Source of the DNA: Toxonevra muliebris
Lineage: Eukaryota; Arthropoda; Insecta; Diptera; Pallopteridae
Assembly: GCA_963691655.1 (NCBI GenBank)
Contig: OY829326.1
Location: 87,909,235-87,973,234, forward strand
Length of the DNA stretch: 64,000 nucleotides
Reading direction: 5' to 3'
Part shown: in pieces, positions 44,958 to 56,103 of the stretch
How positions within the stretch are numbered: position 1 is the first letter of the stretch
How the letters are laid out: every line of letters starts with the position of its first letter
Translations under genes and position numbers: made by a program
The notes under the pieces: model-generated
What the model saw: the letters and a program-made list of their open reading frames with translations, nothing else
Database searches by the model: none
Told to the model about the DNA's origin: nothing

Positions 44958-45980
44958 CAGGGGAGGATACAAGGGGGTCAACAGGGGGAAATTTCCCCTC
45001 CCAACAAATTTTCAAACACTTAAAAATTTAATAACTTAAACAGGCAAAAAGGTGAACATAATTAGTTATTGTTGTCTTTAGTTATTACGATTTACTTTCA
45101 ATTATAAGAATAAGGAATAATCTTGCTCATTAAACCACTTTCCTTCTCTATGGAAATGTGCTGAAATAATAATGATACCTAAACCAAATAAACCTGAAAA
45201 CTCAGTGGCCTCATATATTCAAAGTAGTAGATCGCTAATAAAACAAGAAAATAAGAATATAGTTCCGAATCACCAACCGACATAAGCACGGTACTCTTGA
45301 GCAATATCATCAATATTGTCACTGACTTTCTGGAACGCAAAAAATATTGCTCTGCCATATTTTTAGACATTCAAGAAGCGTTCGAAAAAATTGGCATCAA
45401 GGGCTGTTATACAAATAAAAAAATTTACTTCCAGTCCTATTTTATTTGGTCTTAAAGTCCTATCATGTCAAAGTAAGTAATGAAACATCAGCCAAATGTC
45501 AAGTGAAAGCCGGAGTACCACAGGGTAGTGTTCTGTGTTCTGCTCTTTGTTCGATTTTTTCTGCGACTTGCCTGACACTGCATTGAATCCACAAAAAAAA
45601 CAAAATTATAGGAATCAGCGACCTTAAATTATTCTTAAAATTCTACTAATACTCGACCTATTATAAACCAATCTAAAACCGAAAACTGAATAAATGTTTC
45701 CTATTGTTATATTTTCCACTATCCTTTACCTTGGAAATAGATCATAGAAATTGTGAAGTGCTTTGCTACAAGAACAGGGTTTCCGTTTCCCCAAAACGCG
45801 TAACGCACCAGTAAGTTTTCACATGACCACACCTTTGAAATTGTTAGTCATCGAAATAAAATTTATGAATAAGCAAAAAAAACGATACACGAACGAGAAA
45901 ACAAAACGCTCCAGCCCGCGTTTTGGCGTCATTTTTATTAATAATAACCCCCGCCAAAATGTTTCCTGTATCCGCCACTG
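44958..45980. mobile_element. hAT-like element carrying a Jockey-type fragment
   Basis: The left end CAGGGGAGGATACAAG and the complement of the right end CAGTGGCGGATACAGG form an inverted repeat of 16 bases with three mismatches. CACATAG directly flanks both sides (44951-44957 and 45981-45987), nearly the 8-base duplication of hAT elements. The ends resemble those of 18465-18981. The interior holds a LINE fragment at 45176-45590, so the LINE either inserted before transposition or was captured. No hAT transposase was recognised. Confidence 0.65.
45176..45590 (+). pseudogene. Jockey-type reverse transcriptase fragment
   Basis: Forward frames joined by eye give the order of Jockey-clade reverse transcriptase blocks. 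IPKPNKPENSVASYI matches the block before 'YRPISLL'. A 'VPNHQ' segment and a 'GTLEQ' segment precede a run about LERKKYCSAIFLDIQEAFEK, which carries the palm aspartate. Then WHQGLLYK, and VKAGVPQGSVL matches the motif before the YADD box. The YADD box itself is absent. At least three frameshifts and stops exist, so the fragment is dead. In an intact element this enzyme reverse-transcribes its own RNA. Confidence 0.8.
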
Positions 45981-45999
45981 CACATAGACACTACAAAAA

Positions 46000-46695
46000 G
46001 GTACTTAAAAAACGTTGAGTGCTCAGTATTTATACATTTTATTTTTGTTCATTTCGTTTCATTTAATATCGCTTTCCAACGGTCAAGGTTGCAAACATTT
46101 AACAAGTCAACCGCGACGTCGTCGTCGTCGTCATCGTCGCTGTCGTCGTATGTTTGAATACAAATGTTAATTTTGCCGGCAATAAAATATTGAAATAAAA
46201 AAATATAATAACGATACATAGTCATTAACTATGAGTATTTCTCAGATATACACACATACACAGACAAATTCACAAATATTGCTCACTTTAGCAACAAACA
46301 AAAACTGAAAAAATTTAAAAAACCAAATAAAAAGAAGCTGACCAGCGATTATATTTTATATTTTATACAAATTCAATTTTGTGCTGTTTCAACTAAATGA
46401 CGATTATAAAAAATATTAAAAAGATATTAGTACAGTAGACGTCAAATAAAACGAACTTACTGATTAATGCAAATTTGGCAACATTCCGACTCGATTGAAA
46501 GTCGACTTCTACTTTCGACTTTACGTGCAAAATTTTTTTAAACTACCAAAACCCAGTTTTTACACTTATTTTTTATTTATTTTTTTTTGTTTTACTTTTT
46601 CCAGTTGTAGGTTTGCAGTACATTCGTGTGCATCTTTGGCTACTTGCAATTTTTGTTTTCTTTTCTCTTTCTTTTGATCTTTAGCTTCTAATACT
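46000..46695. other. no supported gene; CGT microsatellite
   Basis: A (CGT)n/(GTC)n run at 46114-46149 stands out. The rest is AT-rich, with an unsupported frame at 46495-46677. Confidence 0.4.
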
Positions 46696-46770
46696 GTAAT
46701 CCAAATTTTGTTTTGTTCTAAATGTTATATAAATACTATGACATTTAGAGCAAAATTGAATTTGGATTAC
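46696..46770 (+). ncRNA. pre-miRNA-like 75-nt hairpin (candidate only)
   Basis: Arms of 33 bases (46696-46728 and 46738-46770) around a 9-base loop. The 5' arm starts 'gtaatccaaattttg' and the 3' arm ends 'gaatttggattac'. By eye there is a single U-U mismatch, about four G-U pairs, and the rest Watson-Crick. Size and shape fit a fly miRNA precursor, but the very even pairing also fits a tiny MITE. The seed sequences match no miRNA I recognise. The strand is arbitrary. Confidence 0.3.
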
Positions 46771-47319
46771 TATGAGGTACAGGGTTGCTAATTTTTGGAT
46801 CTTTGACTCCATTCATCCAGATTCGCGCAAGGGAAAATAATTTTTGAAATCTGATTATTTCTAAGGACCTGCATGGGTTTTGAAAGTTTCGGAAATTTTG
46901 ATTATTAGTATCGTTTTTTTCAACCAAAAATTATGTTTTACTTACATATGTCTCACAAATGTCCATTTAAACTTGTGGACAACACAATTAAATCATACAT
47001 TTATGACCAGAAAATTTTAAGAAAAAATAAGATTTCAATTGAAAAGAAAACCAACGGTAAAATAAATCAAATTTAAAATTATAAAAGAAATAAACCGTTA
47101 TAATGTCAAATATGTAAAGTTTTTCCAAATTACTGTATGTCTATGGTTTAATTTGCGGTCATATAATTAAGTTATATGCAAAACAAAAATATTTCAAAAT
47201 AATAACTTTGATGATTTTTAATTTTTGACTGAGATTTTACCTTTGGTACTGTTAGTACTTTGCCTGATGATTTCTGTACAATGTTTCGACTAGAACCAGC
47301 GCATTTAGCAACAGTGATT
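46771..47319. other. no recognisable content
   Basis: AT-rich spacer with no feature recognised. Confidence 0.35.
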
Positions 47320-48150
47320 CTATTCTATTCCTCCTGAATGATAGCCCATAAGGAAGTCTTATTTGAAGAATTTTAAAATTCGCTATAAATTTTCTATATG
47401 GTTTAAATCGGGACTTTGGGCTGGTCATTCGAAAATTTTTATTTTGTTCTCATTTAGGCAAGACTTAAAGACCCGACATATGTGTTTTGGGTGGTTGTCA
47501 TGCTGAAAGATTCTCGGAGAAAATGATTTTTAAGGATGTCCAGTAATTTTGCTATTGATTTAAACAATTAGACCAACCCCAGATAAAGTGAAACACCGCC
47601 AAACCATTACATAAGGGCCTCATGTTTCGCAGTTTTTTTCTAGTAAATTTTGAGTCCAGCTCAGTATTTGGTGGATGCCTACCATCGATCCCAAACACAT
47701 TGAATTTGGATTCATCGCTCCAAACAATCGTTTTCCAAAAATGCTGGTACTAGTGGAGATATCGTTTGGTGAACTAAATGCGCTGCGCAAATTATTTTTT
47801 TTGGAACGTTAGTTTTACGTCTGCCTATTCGTCCACAAATTTTTTTTCTCGGTCAATCGCGTGCGGGTAGTTCTGATATTTTCAAATTGTAAACTAAGTC
47901 CCTTTGTGATCTAAATTTGATAAAAGTTAAGCTCAGCCTAATCAAGTATCTGCCTTCAGCTGGAGACGTTTTAAGTGGTTTTTTGCGTGACAAATTGTAA
48001 AAAGATTTGAATTTTTTGTAGTACCTTATCTCATTGACAACTTTTAATCGTAAAAAAGCTCACGATTCCACAACCTTTGCAATACTCCCTACGTTCTGGA
48101 AATTTTTCCCAATGACTTTTCTCTTCGAAGGAGTGGGGCTCGCATTTTTC
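47320..48150 (-). pseudogene. Tc1-like transposase relic
   Basis: The minus-strand translation retains Tc1-type blocks in order. DESKFNVFGIDGR near 47690 (the 'DE--F' block with the first catalytic aspartate) comes first. Then a block near 47620-47570 corresponds to the usual 'GGGSVMVWG' region. A PPKTHMSGL segment corresponds to 'DNDPKHTS', and LNENKIKIFE then PAQSPDLN (about 47420-47480) precedes the NPIENLW position. Several stops and frameshifts break it. Terminal repeats were not found, so only the coding body is bounded, approximately. Confidence 0.7.
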
Positions 48151-48481
48151 CCCAATTCAACCAAAATCAACAATTTGTTAATTAAAGTATACTAAAACAT
48201 GAAGATTATCCATTTTATTAGTTTTTACAGAATTTAAATGCACTAAGTCAAGTTGATTGCGAAAAAATATAAAATGACCTAATTATATGTCCACTTCCAC
48301 TCTTATTCCTTTGCAAACAATTGCCGACTGCACGCAAAATAAGTCACTCTTTCGTAATTGCTCTTAATATTTTTAAGGCGACTAATGGTACCGCAAAATG
48401 ACGTTATAAAAAATTCTTGGACTAGTAATACAAAATATTTTCCAAACTCAGCATAAAATATTGTTCAAGTAACACACAAGT
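48151..48481. other. no recognisable content
   Basis: AT-rich spacer with no feature recognised. Confidence 0.35.
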
Positions 48482-48691
48482 GTATATCTGTGGTCTTTTG
48501 GCAAAACAACATCTTTCCCCTGATGAGGTTTCATCTTTTCTTATAAATTCGACTGCCGCATCTTTTTCCAAATTTCTAGTTTAAACTAATGAAATTTGGA
48601 GATAAGAGCAGCAAAAGTGCGTCGAATTTATACGAAATGATGACACCTTGTCATCAGAAAGAGGTTGTTTTGCCAAAAGGTCAGAGATATG
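48482..48691. mobile_element. 210-bp foldback MITE
   Basis: The left arm 'tatatctgtggtcttttggc' plus 'aaaacaac' and the right arm 'gttgttttgcc' plus 'aaaaggtcagagatatg' are inverted copies. Pairing continues through 'gatgaggtttcatc' / 'gatgacaccttgtcatc' and 'tataaattcgac' / 'gtcgaatttata' to a loop near 48585. The arms are about 95 bases at roughly 80% identity by eye. It is non-coding. Confidence 0.75.
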
Positions 48692-48833
48692 TCAATAGTA
48701 GTAAAATTTTTCAAATTTAATTTTTTTTTTTATATTCCATTCAACAAAAATATAAATACAGTAAAATTAAAGTCGGAAAATGGGACAAACAGAAAATCAG
48801 GTACTGAAGAAATAAAAAAATATAAATAAGAAA

Positions 48834-48905
48834 TACCGTAGCCGGGAATCGAACCTGGGACCACAGGACAAGAGTATTGCACTTTGCCACTAGACCGCCG
48901 CGGTA
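48834..48905 (-). pseudogene. tRNA-like sequence (tRNA pseudogene or SINE head)
   Basis: On the minus strand a 70-base unit begins ACCGCGG and ends CTACGGT, so the acceptor stem pairs with one C-A mismatch. It contains 'ggtctagtggc' (box A, like glutamate and aspartate tRNAs) and 'ggttcgattcc' (perfect box B). The T stem has one mismatch. No good 5-bp anticodon stem with a 7-base loop and U33 can be placed, so a functional tRNA is unlikely. It may be the head of another SINE. Confidence 0.55.
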
Positions 48906-49040
48906 CTTCATACAGTTATGTCCGATGAAACAGTAATGCGTAACACAAAGTGCAAACTAAAAACTAGAGTGTGAGGATAAAAATTTTACTGTTTCGAGCT
49001 AAATAATAAAGTTAACCTGTTTTTATTTTCATTAACCTAA

Positions 49041-49198
49041 ACTGAGCTTTTCGCATCCATTTAAGCTATGTGAGTCATATTTGCGTACGAATGGAGGAGG
49101 CCTACAATTTTTATGCCGAAACTGAAACCTCCAAGAGTAAAAGTTGCCTATGAAAAGTTATAACTCATGTTACATTAATAGATGCGAAAAGCTCAGTA
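49041..49198. mobile_element. dispersed repeat 'gttgtgtgagtta', copy 3, with terminal inverted repeats
   Basis: Starts 'actgagcttttcgcatccat' and ends with its complement 'gatgcgaaaagctcagt', making a 158-base element with about 20-base inverted ends. The interior shares 'tgtgagtcatatttg', 'acgaatgga', 'ggcctaca' and 'gagtaaaagttgcctatg' with copies at 27215 and 42465. The ends suggest that the family is a MITE. Confidence 0.65.
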
Positions 49199-50180
49199 CA
49201 AGCTTTCCAAAAGCTGTTGTGGCATAAAAAGAAGAAGAAAGAATATTCATTCGTAATATAGAAATGCAAATTTTGTCGTTATGTTGGACGATTACTGTAT
49301 GTACACAAAAATTTAAATTAAGCATTATTAAAAAACTGGTTTAATTTTAAATTGGGCTTATTATTTTAATGTATTCGGTTTCTGTTTTATTTGATAATTA
49401 TTTTTTTCTAAACTTAAGCTTAAACGATTGGAAAAAATTTGAGAGAAAGATAAACTATTTAGGAAAAACTAAAATTCATTTTTTCGAAGCAACGAATTTT
49501 ACCATTAGAATGACAACTATCAAATTTTTTATATTTTTTAATTTGTTTGAAAAAACGACACGTTGCTATGGGGCGTTCCAGGCCAAGCCAGCAGCAATTC
49601 ACATCACATGTCTCCGATAAGGTTCAAATTTTAAGGGTCGATAGAGAAACATGAATAATGAAGAAATGCAAAATTTCAGTTATTTTTATACAATTTTGCG
49701 AATTTTACAGTACAAAAACACAAAAATTAAATTTTTTTTATTTTTGATTTTTTCAAAATTAAGATAAGGAAAAATTTCACACATATATGTATATCATTAG
49801 ATTGTCTGTCTAAAAAATAAATTTCAAAAATTAACAACAAAAACAAAATGTTTTTGAACAAATTGATTTTTTTAAAAAATACCATTTTTTAGAAATTTTA
49901 AAAAAAAAATTCACAAAAATAGCCCTGAGTTCTGTGCAAATTTTGATTATTTAATTTTTGGGTGGATTCGATAATTTTAGAAGTTATACAGTTTTTTGTG
50001 AAATGATACGAGTGAAATCACTGTGCACGAGCGAATTTTTCGTCTCACCGTAGACACATAAAAATCCCATACGAAATTTTGGCTATATGACTCTCAAATA
50101 AAATATACACAACATAATGAAAACAACATAATTTAATTGTTTAGTGCTGTACTTTTCTTAAAAAAGTTCATTAAATATTA
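49199..50180. other. no recognisable gene
   Basis: Very AT-rich with long A and T tracts. The 83-codon frame at 49369-49620 has no recognisable domain. Confidence 0.35.
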
Positions 50181-51115
50181 CACTGTGCAACAAAATCAGA
50201 CAAATTTTGTAATCCCTAATGTTTGACAACGGTTTGTGAAATTGGATTGAAAAATATGATATACGTGTATCAGCGTTTCTATGGGAGTGTGCTTTTTTCC
50301 ATACAACCCACTATTATATAGTTTTCGTGTTATGACCAAGTTGTCGGGGTAAGCCATATACAATCATCTTAAGTAACTGACCCTCCATCTACCCCCTAAC
50401 CCCCATATTTCTCCAAAATGACGAAACCTCTATGAAATACTGGCAACAAAATATTCTCAGAAATAAGCCAGAAGAAGAAACTCGTAGTAGGCCATTAAAA
50501 ACCAGTGCAGCAGTTGCTCGCAAAATTTTCCAAAAGCAAAGACATGGCTCTTACGTTTAGTTTGCTTCATTTCAATCTTCCAGGGAACATAACTAGAAAG
50601 GTACCTTAAATGGGAAGAAAAAGTTTGAGCATGAGTCTAAAATTTGCTAAGCGCATCACGTCGTAGGGTCTGAAGACAAAGCGTAAAGGCATGTTTTGTG
50701 GTGAGACAAAAAAAGTTTCAATTTATTTGGAAATTACTCTGAAGAAATGCACGGCACCCACATTGCATTCTGAAGCAGAAATCTATGTTTTCAAAAAAAA
50801 AAAAAAAATTGTTGAACACGGGGGAAATATTATTATGTGGGGCTGCTTTTCTTGGCTTCTAGACAGCAAATAAAATAACAGCAGCAGTAATAAATAAGAT
50901 ATTTTAGAAAAGGTAGTGCTACCCTGCCTTTTACAAAACAAGCCTTTACTTTGGGTCTATCAGCAAAATAATGATCGAAAACAACCTTTGATGAGCGCAA
51001 AGTCAGGCGAAGCCAGTCAACGGATATAAATCTAATTGAAAACTTAAGAAATATCTGTTAAAATATTTAAGCCACGCATAACTGCCTTCGGGTAAACAAT
51101 AAAAAATATCTGTTA
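50181..51115 (+). pseudogene. Tc1-like element relic with left terminal repeat
   Basis: Preceded by TA (50179-50180), the left tip CACTGTGCAACAAAATCAGA is typical of Tc1-like terminal repeats. No matching right end was found. Within the relic the forward translation gives RNKPEEETRSRPLKTSAAVA (about 50470, before the catalytic domain). Then comes VEHGGNIIMWGCFS (50809-50850), the conserved central motif. A much-altered segment near 51000-51060 sits where 'SPDLNPIENLW' should be. Many stops make it non-functional. The 60-codon frame at 50691-50873 is part of it. Confidence 0.75.
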
Positions 51116-53290
51116 TAGAATAACAAATATAACAACAACAATAGTTACTATTTCTTAATTTAGGCAATTTTTTCCGATATGAAAATTTGTAATAAGTATT
51201 CCTTTCAATACTGAAAAAAATATTTAAGATTTAAACGAATGAATGAAAACTGAAAAATGTCAACTTCTATTTTTACTATGTCTAACCTCACATTTATGGT
51301 TTTTGCGTTTGGTATTGTTCGAAAATTGCATTCTCACATGCAAAGCTGACATAAATTTTCATGCTGATCGATTTTTCTTCATTTTTTCGGATTTGATTTT
51401 AATGCTCATTTAAATTTAAATCTTTCTTGTGCTCAAATATGAAACGTCAAAAAGAAAAGTTATTCATCACGAATAACTGCATGCTGAAAATGCGCTTCGT
51501 TTTCATTTTTTCTTTTGCTTTCGTTTATTTATTTATTCAATTATTTTTTTATTTTATTGTTGTTGTTGTTTTTTTTACCTTCAAAATATAATTAAGCTAT
51601 TTTTAAAGCAACGCGGCTGATAAACTGCCGACGTAGCAGCGGCAGCATCGTCGTAGCGTGTTCGTTCACTCTTACCAACGTTATGAAATCACCTTCAACT
51701 ATAGTTTGCACTACAACGACCTGACAGCAGAAGTAGAGGCAAAAGCAACCGACGTTAACGCTAACGCCAACAGCAGCATCTGTCAGTGAGACGTCGCAAA
51801 CTCAGTAGTCAATACGTGGGTATGACGACTAGAAGCCAGCAATATTGAGCATTCAAGAAGATTGATGCAAAATAGAATAAAAGGCAATTGTAGAGTACAG
51901 CAGATTGATGGGAAGGAGGGGAAAGTGACAGTGGCAATCGGGAACGAAGGCAGCAGGGGCGGCCAGTTCATACATATTCACAATTATATAGGTACATATA
52001 CATACAGAGACAGGTCGTAGTACGGACTCGTACATTTGTACTTCACGCTTCATAGATAAGTATTATACTACGGACAGATACGAGATACGTGTATATACTT
52101 GGGCATACATACAAACGAAGATAAATATGTACCTATGTATATATGTATAGCGCTATACATTATTGTTACTATTTTGGTTTTTGTTGTTGTGCATGGTACA
52201 CACATGCAGTTGTATTGTTGTGTACATTCATCCAAATTAATTGATATTCTTTCTGTTGTTTAGTTTATTTATTTATTATTTTTTTTTCAGCTTTTTCCTT
52301 TTTATTTGTTTTTCTTTTATTTTTTTGCACTTTCATTATTTATGATTATGCATTTGCATAGTGATTTTTGTTTTGGTCGTAATTATTATCTACTCCAACT
52401 ATACAAATTGTGTATGGAAATCTGTTAATGTGTTTGTATGTCTGTCCGCATAAATTATAACATCATTAATTCATACAATGCTATATACAAAAGTTTGAGA
52501 ATTTTTATTGATTTAATGACTTTGACTTTTTTAGGAAATCTGAAAAAAAATCTAATTTTAATTTTCTGTTTTTATATTTATTTGATTTGAATTGTTTTAG
52601 AAATTTTGAAAATTAAATTTGAGTTTATATTCGCGCACAGTTTTTTGACCCCTCACTCAAAAATCTCGCATTAATGTGCGAACTTGTTTTTTCTGCTCGA
52701 ATATAAATTAAGCCGCTAATATATGTATATTTGTTCTTGGAAGCTTTACCAATTTATAGAATGTTGCTAAAAACTCAACGCAGCTTTGAAACACATTTTT
52801 TTTTACTGCGTCCTCTTGATTAGTAGATTTAATGGGTTCTTTTGTGATCAGCGCCCTCAAATTATCCTAAAACTGTTAATGAATTTAAGTACGAAAGATT
52901 TTGTTGCATTTTCCTATCATTAATCGATTTATCATTAAATGAAACTTTCCAAGCTTCTAACTAACTGTATTGTTTCTATTTTCGAACGTACAGCTTCTTA
53001 CTTATTGTGAAAAAAAAAACTATTTAAAACTTTTCCTCACGAGAGCAAAATAAAGGCTCAACTCTGCATCAAAATTGCCACATATTTCTTTGAAAATGCG
53101 AGACCTTCATGCTCGTACTTTAATAAAATTTTATTGTATTTAAAAATTTTTGATAACTAAGGTAACAAATTCAAGTTTTATATTCTATATTAGGCCCCAG
53201 ATTATCAGAAGAAAAAATTAGTGTCACATAAATTAGTTCGCTCCCAAACACACCATTACTCCTAACTAGATCAAATTTTCAGTTGCCCAA
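51116..53290. other. no supported gene; GC-richer island at 51605-51800
   Basis: The island is rich in GCAGCGGCAGC, GTCGTAG and GCTAACGCCAACAGCAGC, resembling a fly 5' untranslated exon or regulatory DNA. I cannot place splice sites or a frame. A TACATA/TATGTA-rich stretch follows at 51990-52160. The minus frames at 51783-52053 overlap the island and look random. Confidence 0.35.
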
Positions 53291-55854
53291 CTCATTCGAC
53301 ATGCCTAGTGATGATTTGAAACAAGTGAATACAAGTAAATACTCCACACTTTTCATTCGATTCAAGTACTCTTTTTACTCGATACCATACCATAAATAGT
53401 TTACTTGGTATCAAAAAAAGGATCAGTATCGGATACTCGGCACTTTTGACTGTAAGACTGAAATATTGCTATACAATATTCAATTAATAATAAGGGGCGT
53501 AATCAAAACGTTTGAATTGTGTGTAAACTTGTCAAATATTTATATGAAATTTGTCAGTGTGTTTATGTGTTTATGCGGTTTTCGAGATCTCAAAATATAT
53601 TCCAATGTCTGAAAATATTGCAGTTTAGTATTGGAGTTCCAGAAAATATTACCGCCCATGTATGTAAAATATTAATAAATGTCATAAATATTTTTCTTTT
53701 ATTAGAAAAGCTTGATTTGTATTTAGATTGATTTGCACATGTTTACGTATATTTTCAGAAACGTTGAAACGTTTTCATTAAAATAAAATATTTTTAAAAA
53801 GCTATAATCTGTTGATTGGTTTTCTTGATATTATAAATTTTCTAGCGATTTCTATTTAAACATACAAAATATCATATTAATTAACTCTGTTCACACTATT
53901 CAACCAATACCAACTTTTCTTTGGCGTGTTTCAAACTCGTAATCAGAGAAACTAGTCGGTAAGGCCCCAGTAGCTAGGGCTATTTCTTTTGTTCAAGAAA
54001 TCTCTTTATGAAAAAACAAATATCAAAAGAGAACCAAACTACTCGTGAGATAATTCTGAGAGATGCCGTTTCTCATGTTTTCTCTCTCTCTCTCATTTAT
54101 TATTTACTACCGCTAAAGAAATGATTTTCACAACGATGAATGCAATGCTTTATTCAATGAGTGAATTTTAAAGAACTTCCGAACTTTGGAACTGGCTAAA
54201 TCGAGTTTAAATCTAATAATAACCTACTCGTCAAGCTCTTTAAATTGATATATAATGTGATAGTGTTAGCACTTCTGGATCTTCTGGATTTATATAAAGT
54301 GCCTGGCTCAAATTTCGTGTTGAATAGTGTAATTTGTCTATTCCAACAAATATTTGATACAAGGACATACTCGATACTCTTTGCCGATATTTTCGGCGGT
54401 ATTAATATTTTAATTCGATACAAGTAATAAGTAAAAATATCGATCATATGTGGGTATCGAATCAGCACCAAACACACTATTCTATAAGCAACTGTGTTGC
54501 CAAAGTACTGCACATCTTAACTTTTTTTCTTACAGACGTTGGCGAATGGCGAATAGCGATTATAGAAATCTGAAATATCTTTTTAACCTGTATTCAGCTG
54601 GCACCAACGTCATCCGACTTTATGCTCTTTTAGGAAGTTAATCGGTTATTGCTCTAGCATAAAGGTTATTGATATTTTTCCTCCGAATATTCTTGCCTTT
54701 TCATTTTACTGCTTTTGCGAAACTCCACTACGGACCTTTCGTCTGATTGTACAAGAATAATGCTTGCATTCATATTTCAATGTGTCTTAATCGATGGAAG
54801 CATGAAATAAAATTGTATTTTATTTACAACTCACCAAAGTACAATAGTCCAAAATCGTATTCCTGATAAGTGGAAACCTTCGAATCCGGATCAAGGGCCA
54901 TCTGCCTTCCCCTACAACCTACACTACTATGTGACAAATTTTCAAAATACTAAATCCGTAGTTCCATTAGATGTATCTAATAACATAATTTTTATATGTC
55001 AGCGACCTTGTATGAATTAATTTACAAGTAAAATACATTTTTTATTCTTTTCACTATAAAAAGTATATGTATACCTACAAACATTGAAGTATTCTCCAAT
55101 TGCAATAAATGAAATGATATAATTTAAACATTTCCACTAAAGCAAAAAAAAAACGCAAAAACGCTACCCCACATCGACACTGTAGTCGTCGTCACTTTTC
55201 ATTGTACCCATACGCTGAGATGATTGCCTACAATTTTTATCGTAATTGAGTGTGAAATTGTATTTGGGTGGAAAAATATTAAAGTAATTTATTTCAATTG
55301 CATACCAGAGAGCAACAATTGCAATGAACGAACAATAAAATCGTGAAATTCCTCTTGTTCACCCAGTGTTGTTGCAATACTTTTTCTAATACATACTTGA
55401 GAATTATTACGTTTTTAACAATCACAAAATTATCTATTACTGTTTTCCAGAATATGTAATTCAACTTTATACATATCTTTTATTTTAGTTTGTTTTTTTC
55501 TTGCCAAATTTCATAAAGTTTTATTTATTTACCATACAAAAAAAAAAAAAAAAATTAAAATACAATCTGAATTTTTTTTTTTACATTTAGTCAAATTGGA
55601 TTCAAATAACAGTACAAAAATAGTACGAAAGTTAAGAAAGCAGTACTTTTGCGTATTGGTTTTTAGCTATGAAATAAAACAGTATTTTTGCAAAAATTTG
55701 TACATATGTACTGCTGAAATCAGTACGTCTGGAATTCGTTGTTATGTATAAAAATACAAAGAAATGTCATATTCTGAATTGATATACTGTAGTCTCGCCT
55801 ATCAATCACTTCGCAAACTGCAGATTGCATTTATTTAATCATGCGACTCTAAAT
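53291..55854. other. no recognisable gene
   Basis: AT-rich. 'cgatac' words cluster near 53375-53440 and 54375-54460. A TC run lies at 54080-54094 and poly(A)/poly(T) runs at 55543-55582. Frames at 53519-53731 and 54196-54641 have no recognisable domain. Confidence 0.35.
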
Positions 55855-56103
55855 ATCGCTCATTTACTAAAAGACTGTCATAACTCAAAAAACGCGATTT
55901 TGCAGAAAACGCGTTTAAAGTTTTCAATTGACTCCCACTTTGCAGAAATAAGAAGAAATCTTATAGTTCTCACGCGAAGAGTATACAAGATATTAATATG
56001 AAATTATTGCACAATATGAACCGTGACATAATGAATAATTCTGCATCATTAACTCGAAAATCGTGTTTTTGACTTATGACAGTCTTTTAGTAAATGAGCG
56101 ATA
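55855..56103. mobile_element. MITE of the 'atatcgctc' family, best copy
   Basis: The left arm 'atatcgctcatttactaaaa' continues 'gactgtcataactcaaaaaacgcgatttt'. The right arm is its complement with only about four differences over 48 bases, ending 'gtaaatgagcgatat'. The interior is 150 non-coding bases. If the outer AT/TA steps are the target, TA flanks would place it in the Tc1/mariner superfamily. Copies 1 and 2 are at 14391 and 40465. Confidence 0.8.

Noticed and set aside
48834..48905. Functional tRNA gene
   Set aside because: Acceptor and T arms are acceptable, but no anticodon stem with a U33-containing loop can be formed.
53340..54460. Clusters of 'cgatac' words as ends of an element
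   Set aside because: No consistent pair of inverted termini or target duplication could be found.
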